Source: Bryobacterales bacterium (lineage in GTDB: Bacteria > Acidobacteriota > Terriglobia > Bryobacterales > Bryobacteraceae). From it: 64,000 bases of DNA. Each line of letters begins with the position of its first letter. The stretch's first letter is position 1. Made by a program: the position numbers and the translations under genes. The notes beneath the pieces were generated by a model. It had not been told where the DNA came from. It saw only the letters and a list, made by a program, of their open reading frames with translations, and searched no databases. Below are positions 36,071-41,685 of this stretch, one piece after another. The stretch lies in NCBI GenBank assembly GCA_020846745.1, contig JADLDI010000050.1:1-64000 (forward strand). The letters are read 5' to 3'.

Positions 36071-36301
36071 CTATCCATTCCAGGACGAACGTTCCTGCCG
36101 GAGGTATTCGTCTACGTCAACCCCTTGCCAACCTTCCTTGCCCAACCCCTGCAACTCCAACAAGCTCCGCCGTGGCTCGCGTTCAATCCCACCACGCAAA
36201 CTCGCCGCGAGCTCAGCGATCAGACGCAACTGATCGGCAGGCCCAAGCGCCTGTACAGACCGCTTGGCCAAATCGTATTGTGCGTCTGGCGTATGGCTCA
36301 T
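36071..36301 (-). CDS. Orphan antitoxin, copy 2
   Basis: The 76-residue product is nearly identical to the copy at 35163-35411 (changes such as QALG for QVLG, EGWQ for EVWQ and a different end, SSWNG). No PIN sequence follows it, so it is an orphan. The ATG at 36301 is preceded by three 14-bp tandem repeats that the reading frame runs through. Confidence 0.65.
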   Translation of the reverse strand: MSHTPDAQYDLAKRSVQALGPADQLRLIAELAASLRGGIEREPRRSLLELQGLGKEGWQGVDVDEYLRQERSSWNG

Positions 36302-36343
36302 ATCCATCACCCACAATCCATCACCCACAATCCATCACCCACG
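36302..36343 (-). repeat. Three 14-bp tandem repeats at the orphan antitoxin start
   Basis: The unit ATCCATCACCCACA (plus strand) occurs three times head to tail, the last with one change (G at the end). It abuts the start codon of the orphan antitoxin, a position similar to that of the 14-bp repeat at the phd gene. Confidence 0.8.
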
Positions 36344-36433
36344 ATACCTCGTTTCACAACTGCCGCATTAGCGCCGAGCGTGTCAACCTCATAGGAAACT
36401 CGATTCAAGTTCTGGTACTGGTATCCAGTATTA

Positions 36434-36560
36434 TGATGAAACTGGTTTTCGAGTGACACGACGCCAACGCTCAACCGAAACTGTGGCACTTCGGGATGGT
36501 CTTTGAACTCGCGAAAACCGGGTCCACGGGTCCACGCGCGATAGCGCGACTTGACGACGG
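36434..36560 (+). pseudogene. BrnT-like RNase toxin remnant with in-frame TGA
   Basis: The frame MMKLVFE-stop-HDANAQPKLWHFGMVFELAKT lines up with the BrnT start (typically FEWDDAKA..NL.KHG.SFELAKT), with TGA at the position of the conserved Trp codon TGG. After about 30 codons similarity ends. An HTH gene, a frequent partner of BrnT, starts 24 bp later. The nonsense codon and missing C-terminal part argue for a dead toxin. Confidence 0.6.
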
Positions 36561-36583
36561 GTAGCCACGCAGGGTAACGCAGC

Positions 36584-36910
36584 ATGAGCAAGAAGACTAC
36601 TTCCGGCAGAACTCCTAGTGGCATAACTCCCGAGGCAATCGAGCGTGCCGCCAGGGCGGATCGTGACGCGCTGCCGCTGACCCCCGATGATCTCAAGCGG
36701 ATGAGGCGCACGCCACAAACCAAAATCATCCGGCGGGCTTTGGAACTGACGCAGGAGGAGTTCGCGGCGCGGTACCACATTCCGCTCGGCACACTGCGCG
36801 ATTGGGAGCAGGGCCGCGCCGAGCCGGATCAACCCACGCAAGCCTATCTGAAACTCATCGCCAGTGATCCCGAGCAGGTCAACCGGACTTTGAACCCGCG
36901 GCCGAACTGA
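36584..36910 (+). CDS. HTH (XRE-type) putative antitoxin
   Basis: The 108-residue protein has a charged N terminus and the helix-turn-helix IIRRALELTQEEFAARYHIPLGTLRDWEQGRAEPDQPTQAYL. This type is encoded directly after BrnT-like or HigB-like toxins, and a BrnT-like remnant precedes it. DNA binding and autorepression are likely. The frame is intact. Confidence 0.82.
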   Translation: MSKKTTSGRTPSGITPEAIERAARADRDALPLTPDDLKRMRRTPQTKIIRRALELTQEEFAARYHIPLGTLRDWEQGRAEPDQPTQAYLKLIASDPEQVNRTLNPRPN

Positions 36911-37090
36911 CCACGGTATTCTCCTTCCCGTTTCGACCGAGTTAACCCTAAAGACAGACATCGCTGCTCAGCAACTGCGGATGCTCTATACCTGTCTGGC
37001 ACCCGGGCCGACCCACTCTGGAAACGTAAAGGCCGGAAAATTCGAAGCACATCCTTCTCGTGCGTCAATGCCTCATAATAAAAACGAGGG

Positions 37091-37318
37091 ATGGGCACGA
37101 CGATCGAAGACGTAATCATCGAAAAGGTGCGAGACTTGCCGGCTGCTCAAAAGGAGGAGGTCCTCCAATTTGTCTACGGACTCGACAAACCTGTCCGTCG
37201 CCCTTTCCGTAGCCCTAAAGGCACTCTTTCCGATTCAAAATTCGTTCTGACGGAAGAGGACCTCGCTCAAGCTCGGCGCGAAATGTGGTGCGACTTTACG
37301 CGCAACGATATCTCATGA
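37091..37318 (+). CDS. DUF2281-like VapB-type antitoxin
   Basis: The 75-residue protein begins with TTIEDVIIEKVRDLPAAQKEEVLQFVYGL, typical of DUF2281-like antitoxins, and ends with a basic and acidic tail that would contact the toxin. The stop overlaps the ATG of a remnant PIN gene. The frame is complete. Confidence 0.75.
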   Translation: MGTTIEDVIIEKVRDLPAAQKEEVLQFVYGLDKPVRRPFRSPKGTLSDSKFVLTEEDLAQARREMWCDFTRNDIS

Positions 37319-37395
37319 CCGCCCCGAGCCGGGATCGTTCGTCATCGACACGCATACAACCGTCTGGTACCTACAACAGGACCCACTTGAAATTG
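37315..37395 (+). pseudogene. N-terminal remnant of a PIN-domain toxin
   Basis: In a frame one base out from the expected ATG the sequence reads EPGSFVIDTHTTVWYLQQDP, the first strand and helix of a PIN domain with its first catalytic Asp. It stops matching at about 37395, where the DUF433 fragment joins. Both a frameshift after the start and a large deletion are present. Confidence 0.7.
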
Positions 37396-37490
37396 GCGAA
37401 CAATGTGCGCCAACGGCAGACGGCTCCCAATCAAATAGAAGCTGCCATGCCGGCGTTCCACGAATTCCTTTGCATCGGCGCACCTGCCTT
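37387..37490 (-). pseudogene. 5' fragment of a second DUF433 gene
   Basis: About 100 bp correspond to the 5' end of the DUF433 gene at 35653-35967 (KEFVERRHGSFYLIGSRLPLAHIVRQFQ). One base is missing just after the ATG (TTTGCATCGG instead of TTTGCCATCGG on the plus strand), so even the remaining part is out of frame. The junction with the PIN fragment is abrupt. Confidence 0.8.
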
Positions 37491-37528
37491 CAGTCTATCT
37501 CGTAATGGCCCAATTCCCGGACCAGGTC

Positions 37529-37763
37529 TCAAGCGCGAAACGGGTCGATCACGGTAACACCGTCGACAACCTGTCCATGTGTGAAGTCTTCGGTGTACAC
37601 CCGAATCGCATCCAACAGCGGCGGCCGCCGCCGGGACTGCTGTATCCCAGAATGAGAAGCCGTGGGCGTGGCGAATCCGCAGGGCGGCCTTGAGAACGTC
37701 CAGGTTCATGTCCTGCACCCGGAAAGGAAGTGGGGCATCAGCTCGACCGCCGATGAACCTCAT
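37529..37763 (-). pseudogene. PIN-domain toxin with internal deletion and frameshift
   Basis: The gene begins MRFI, then most of the N-terminal half is missing. It resumes at LPFRVQDMNLDVLKAALRIRHAHGFSFWDTA with the third catalytic Asp, shifts frame near 37608 and ends VYTEDFTHGQVVDGVTVIDPFRA at 37529. The start overlaps the end of the RHH antitoxin gene by 26 bp, the usual arrangement of such a pair. Confidence 0.75.
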
Positions 37764-37975
37764 CGCGAGAAAGCCAGGACGCCGCGCTGAAATTCACAAT
37801 CCGGCTCCTAATCTCACGTTCCTGCCGCTTCAACCGTTCGGTTTCGGTCTCTTGCGAACCGAGTTGCTCGAAAGAAGTCTTCACGAGCGCGGAAACGGAG
37901 GTGTCGCGCTCCGCCGCGGCGATGCGAGCACGATTGTTAAGTCTCATCGTCGACAGCGACGGTGAGGTTGCGCAT
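37738..37975 (-). pseudogene. RHH antitoxin with one frameshift near the start
   Basis: From the ATG at 37975 the frame reads MRNLTVAVDDET and then meets TAA. The family homology continues in the next frame as NRARIAAAERDTSVSALVKTSFEQLG and through RIVNFSAASWLSRDEVHRRSS to the end. An internal ATG at 37947 could still express a shortened protein lacking the first beta-strand. The same broken 5' end recurs at 38761-38829. Confidence 0.75.
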
Positions 37976-37991
37976 GGCTTCACAGCATCGC

Positions 37992-38309
37992 TCAGGCAAC
38001 CGCCCCAATGCCATGCTTTTCGATCAATGTAAGTAGCTTCAGCGCCGGACCCGACGGCCGCTTTTCTCCACGTTCCCATTTGCTCACCAGATTCGGTGTA
38101 ACGTTTAGATAGTTCGCGAAGATAGTCTGGCTTACGTTCTCCCGTTGCCGGATAGCCTTGATCTGCTTCGGAGAGAGAGGTTGAACTGGTGTAAGGCAGG
38201 CGGTGTCAAAGCGACGCATTGTCTGTTTGTCGATAGCGCCAACACCGTACAGTGCCACCATGGTTTCATGGATGGCGGCCATTGGCTCACTTCGATACTT
38301 CTTGCTCAT
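37992..38309 (-). CDS. HigA-like HTH antitoxin
   Basis: The 105-residue protein has a helical N terminus and the XRE helix-turn-helix IKAIRQRENVSQTIFANYLNVTPNLVSKWERGEKRPSGPALKLL. It follows a RelE-type toxin gene with a 23-bp overlap, the toxin-first order of higBA modules. The pair is intact. A fragmentary second copy lies at 38905-39325. Confidence 0.88.
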   Translation of the reverse strand: MSKKYRSEPMAAIHETMVALYGVGAIDKQTMRRFDTACLTPVQPLSPKQIKAIRQRENVSQTIFANYLNVTPNLVSKWERGEKRPSGPALKLLTLIEKHGIGAVA

Positions 38310-38694
38310 ATCTAACCTCTACGAAATCGCCCTTATGGAGTAACTCGTCAATTTGCTTGTTCGTCAGACGGAGCACATAGCCAGCGGCTTCTTTGAACTG
38401 CTGCTGTTCACTGACGTCGATGTTCGCTCGGTCGCGCTTTGCGAAGCCGTAGGCGAATACCGCTCGCGCCCCACGGCGAAAGAAAACAATCGTCCGGTAC
38501 CCACCCGATTTGCCTTGTCCTGTACGGGCGATTCTTTGCTTGATGACACCGCCGCCGAGATCGGCATCCACTTGTCCCGCTTCCGCGCGCAGGACGGCAT
38601 CTGTCAGCGCGCGGTCATCAAGATCTTCCTTTCCTGCAAACCGTTCAAACCACCTCGTTTTGAAGATTCTCGGTCGCCCGGATGGCGTTTCCAC
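38287..38694 (-). CDS. RelE/HigB-family toxin (PF06296-like)
   Basis: The 135-residue protein shows the characteristic pattern PRIFKTRWFERFAGKE, VDADLGGGVIKQRIARTGQGKSGGYRTIVFF and VFAYGFAKRDRANID. Toxins of this type are ribosome-dependent or free mRNA interferases. The last 30 residues go beyond the usual end. The gene is complete and paired with the HTH antitoxin that follows. Confidence 0.88.
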   Translation of the reverse strand: METPSGRPRIFKTRWFERFAGKEDLDDRALTDAVLRAEAGQVDADLGGGVIKQRIARTGQGKSGGYRTIVFFRRGARAVFAYGFAKRDRANIDVSEQQQFKEAAGYVLRLTNKQIDELLHKGDFVEVRYEQEVSK

Positions 38695-38760
38695 GCATTC
38701 TGATTCTATGGTGCCAAGTACTATACTTGCAAGCCTGTGCGGAACGGTAACTAGGCGGCG

Positions 38761-38829
38761 AGGCGAGCACGATTGTTAAGTCTCATCGTCGACAGCGACT
38801 GTGAGGTTGCGCATGGCTTCACAGTATCA
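38761..38829 (-). pseudogene. Duplicated 5' fragment of the frameshifted RHH antitoxin
   Basis: About 69 bp nearly repeat 37918-37987, including the same TTAA lesion that breaks the reading frame. The rest of the gene is absent. It marks one end of a second copy of the RHH-higA segment. Confidence 0.8.
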
Positions 38830-38904
38830 CGAGAAAACCCGAACGTACCGGCCGCTTACCGTCTTCGACCGCCTTCGAGCTGATCCGGTCCTTGTAGGAC
38901 CAGT

Positions 38905-39325
38905 CCTGTAAGGCAGGCGGTGTCGAAGCGACGCAAGATCGGCCCGCGCCCTTACGGGATTGAGAAAAAATGGACCACGGGCTTACGGGTCTGAGAAAAA
39001 ATAGGGCCCGCGCCCTTACGGGAGTGAGAAAAAATGCGGCCCGCGCCCTTACGGTTGCGGTTCTGTTTCCGGAGCAGTGCGTGTTTGCAGCGATTTGCCG
39101 AACCTGTAGGGCGGCGTTGAATCGGATTCGGGAGATTATTTCTCACGCCCTTACGGTTGCGGTTCTGTTTCCGGGGAGGTGCGAGGTGGGGGAGTTCGTT
39201 TCGCAAAGCGTTGAATTTTAAGGGCGCCGGCTAGGGGGAGCGTTGGGTCTGTTTGTCGATAGCGCCAACACCGTACAGTGCCACCATGGTTTCCCACCAT
39301 GGTTTCATGGATGGCGGCCATATTG
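38905..39325 (-). pseudogene. Second higA copy, split by a repeat insertion
   Basis: Bases 38905-38935 match the middle of the intact higA gene (38189-38219). Bases 39247-39325 continue the match from 38223 onwards to its 5' end. Between them lies a 311-bp repeat-rich insert that replaces two bases. A 13-bp tandem duplication (CCACCATGGTTTC twice, 39281-39306) is also present. The gene cannot be functional. Confidence 0.75.
38936..39246. repeat. Repeat-rich insertion (CGCCCTTACGG ... TGAGAAAAAAT family)
   Basis: The insert consists of short repeats. CTTACGGG followed by TGAGAAAAAAT occurs at about 38947, 38978 and 39011. CGCCCTTACGGTTGCGG followed by TTCTGTTTCCGG occurs at 39044 and 39146. 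The unit at 39044-39106 continues into GTTTGCA and CGAACCTG as at 48459-48518, and the unit at 39146 continues into the TTCGTTTCGCA anchor of the 31-kb array. No terminal inverted repeats or transposase were found. Confidence 0.75.
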
Positions 39326-39327
39326 GC

Positions 39328-39744
39328 CTAACGCTTGCGTTCCTGATAGAGAGGGGGGAAGGTCGAACTGCCGTCGGGCCGTTTCACGCGATACTTGGTG
39401 TGGCATCCACGGCAGGTGGCTCCGAAGGCTTTGAAGGCGGCGGCCGCTTCCTGGGCATTGCCGGCATAGGCGGCGGTGGCGAGCTGGTTGGCGGCGGCTT
39501 TACCTTCCATCGAGATCTTGACGGCATCGGCCAAGCCGCGTTCCTTCCAGAAGTGGATCATCTGCTCATAGATGGCGCCAAACCGCTCACCGGCGCTGAC
39601 GACTTGCGGACCAGTCTTGGGTTCCATTTTTTGAAGCGTTTTCATGGTGGTGTCGATGGACTTCATCCACGCATCGAACTGCGCATGGTCTTGGGCCCAA
39701 ACTCCCGCGGCACTGATGAGAACGGCGATAACGATTTTTTTCAT
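39328..39744 (-). CDS. Periplasmic c-type cytochrome (class II, c'/c556-like)
   Basis: From the ATG at 39744 the product has 138 residues with a signal peptide (MKKIVIAVLISAAGVWAQ). The heme-binding site CRGCHTKYR lies near the C terminus (Cys111-His115), as in class II cytochromes with a four-helix bundle. It probably carries electrons or binds small ligands in the periplasm. It is divergent from the exported Gfo/Idh/MocA gene. Confidence 0.85.
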   Translation of the reverse strand: MKKIVIAVLISAAGVWAQDHAQFDAWMKSIDTTMKTLQKMEPKTGPQVVSAGERFGAIYEQMIHFWKERGLADAVKISMEGKAAANQLATAAYAGNAQEAAAAFKAFGATCRGCHTKYRVKRPDGSSTFPPLYQERKR

Positions 39745-39810
39745 TGACCCTGCCTGTGGACTAGCGTAGCAAACGCCGCCACCTGCTAGCATGAAGATTA
39801 GGAGTTTCAG

Positions 39811-41163
39811 GTGACAAAGCAGAACATCTCGCGCCGACACTTCTTTGTCGGTTCCCTTTTGGCCGGAGCGGTACCAGCCGGCGGATTCGCCAGCGCGGCT
39901 TCGCTGAAGCGGTTGGGATACAAATCGCCCAATGAGAAGCTGAACATCGCGGCCATCGGGTCGGGCGGCAAAGGCAACAGCGACATTAAAGGATGCGCTT
40001 CAGAGAATATCGTTGCGTTGGTGGATCCGGACGACAAGCGCGCGGCGAAGACGTTCGCGGAATACCCGAATTTGCCGAAGTACAAGGACTTCCGGCGGAT
40101 GTTCGACAAGCACACCAAGGAGATCGACGCCGTGCTGGTGTCGTGTCCGGATCACGTGCATGCCACAGCCTCGATGTGGGCGATGACACGGGGCAAGCAT
40201 GTCTACTGTCAGAAGCCGCTCACGCGGACGGTATGGGAAGCACAGCAGATGATGGCCGCCGCGCAGAAGTACGGGGTGGCCACGCAGATGGGCAACCAGG
40301 GTTATTCGAACGAAGGCGCGCGCCAGTGTTGCGAGATCGTTTGGAGCGGCGACATCGGCAACGTGACCGAAGTGCACGCGTGGACGGACCGGCCGCGGAG
40401 ATACTGGCCGCAGGGACCGGAAGTGGAGCCGAAGGAAGCGCCGGTGCCGTCGCACCTCGACTGGCAGGCGTGGCTGGCGGCGTCGCCCGACCGGCCGTAC
40501 AGTCCGGCGTTTGCACCGCACAACTGGCGCGGGTTCCCGGAGTACGGCTGCGGGGCGATCGGCGATATGGCTTGCCACATTCTGGGCACGCCGAACATGG
40601 CGCTGCGTTTGGGTAATCCGATCGCCGTCGAATGCCTGAAGCAGGAAGGGAAGGGCAAGTACACGTTCCCGAAGTCGGCCCTGATCCGCTTCGACTTCCC
40701 GGCCCGCGGATCGATGCCACCGGTGAGCGTATACTGGCACGACGGCCAGGGGAAACAACCTGACATCAAGGGCGTGCCCGCGGGAGAAATGCTTGGCGAT
40801 TCCGACATCAACGGGAGCCTGTTTATTGGCGAAAAGGGGATGGTAACCACCGGATGTTACGGCGAGCGCACGCGCCTGGTGCCCGCCACGAAGATGAAGG
40901 ACTACACGCTTCCGAATGAAGTATTGAGCCGTTCGCCCGGCCACTATCGGGATTGGATCCGCGCCTGCAAAGGGGGCGAAGCCGCATGCTCAAACTTCTC
41001 TGTCGCGGCCCCGTTTGTGTCGTGGATGCTGTTGGGCGCGATCTCGATGCGCTTTGAAGGCAAGCTGAACTGGGACGCGGCCAAGGGCCAGTTCACGAAT
41101 AACAAGGAAGCGAACGCTTACCTGAAACCGAAGTTCCGCAAAGGCTGGAAGTTCGCGGGCTAA
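39811..41163 (+). CDS. Tat-exported Gfo/Idh/MocA family oxidoreductase
   Basis: The 450-residue protein starts at GTG behind AGGAG. The Tat signal is ISRRHFFVGSLLAGAVPAGG. The Rossmann region NIAAIGSGGKGN binds NAD(P). The usual EKP catalytic motif appears as CQKP (VYCQKPLTRTVWEA), common in the exported subfamily of acidobacteria and planctomycetes. C-terminal dimerisation domain complete. It probably oxidises a sugar or inositol derivative in the periplasm with tightly bound cofactor. Confidence 0.88.
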   Translation: MTKQNISRRHFFVGSLLAGAVPAGGFASAASLKRLGYKSPNEKLNIAAIGSGGKGNSDIKGCASENIVALVDPDDKRAAKTFAEYPNLPKYKDFRRMFDKHTKEIDAVLVSCPDHVHATASMWAMTRGKHVYCQKPLTRTVWEAQQMMAAAQKYGVATQMGNQGYSNEGARQCCEIVWSGDIGNVTEVHAWTDRPRRYWPQGPEVEPKEAPVPSHLDWQAWLAASPDRPYSPAFAPHNWRGFPEYGCGAIGDMACHILGTPNMALRLGNPIAVECLKQEGKGKYTFPKSALIRFDFPARGSMPPVSVYWHDGQGKQPDIKGVPAGEMLGDSDINGSLFIGEKGMVTTGCYGERTRLVPATKMKDYTLPNEVLSRSPGHYRDWIRACKGGEAACSNFSVAAPFVSWMLLGAISMRFEGKLNWDAAKGQFTNNKEANAYLKPKFRKGWKFAG

Positions 41164-41332
41164 TCAGACCCGACGCTTGGCACAAAGGCGGCAGCGCTTC
41201 TGGCGAGCGTCTGCCGCTTTCTCAGTTTTGCGATGACCGCCTGCCTGGACATGGGCCCGAGCACACCTGCTTTCAGAAGTGTGATGATTAGAACGTTCGA
41301 TTGTACTTCGAACTTCAAGAAGGAGGTTGTTC

Positions 41333-41587
41333 ATGTTCCACCTGTTATGGATGTGCATCATCGGCCTCGTTGCCGGGGCACTGGCGAAATTGATTATGCC
41401 GGGGAAAGATCCGGGCGGGATGTTGGTGACGATGCTGCTTGGCATCGCGGGATCGTTAGTGGCGGGTTTTCTGGGGCGGTCGCTGGGGTTGTATCAAGCG
41501 GGGGAAGGGGCCGGCCTGATCATGTCGGTAGTCGGGGCTATCTTGCTTTTGGCCGCGTATCGAATGATGAGCCGCAAGGCGGCCTGA
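41333..41587 (+). CDS. GlsB/YeaQ/YmgE family membrane protein
   Basis: The ATG at 41333 has AGGAGG directly upstream at 41321-41326 and yields 84 residues. Three membrane helices with the family pattern IIGLVAGALAKLIMPGKDPGG, LLGIAGSLVAGFLGR and LIMSVVGAILLLAAYR are seen. These proteins are linked to general stress; the mechanism is unknown. It stands alone between larger genes. Confidence 0.9.
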   Translation: MFHLLWMCIIGLVAGALAKLIMPGKDPGGMLVTMLLGIAGSLVAGFLGRSLGLYQAGEGAGLIMSVVGAILLLAAYRMMSRKAA

Positions 41588-41669
41588 GGTTTCATCGGTA
41601 ATCGTGGGCCGCGGGGCGCGGATTACGAGGGGTGGGCAAGGTGTGGAAGGGCGGCGGCTGCCCTCACGA

Positions 41670-41685
41670 TAAGATAAATGCCATG
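41670..41685 (+). promoter_or_regulatory. Candidate -10 (TAAGAT) 7 nt before the ATG
   Basis: TAAGAT at 41670-41675 precedes the ATG at 41683 by 7 nt with no Shine-Dalgarno sequence between, the same spacing as at 942. This would yield a leaderless message for the PSCyt gene. Confidence 0.35.

Noticed and set aside
36431..36961. 176-codon frame opposite the HTH gene
   Set aside because: Low-complexity, no recognisable pattern and overlaps a gene with a clear HTH motif.
32349..39325. Integron cassette array explaining the TA density
   Set aside because: No attC-like inverted cores, no integrase and genes lie on both strands with overlapping remnants.
41164..41445. 93-codon frame on the minus strand
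   Set aside because: Covers a good ribosome site and the GlsB-type gene on the other strand; no similarity recognised.
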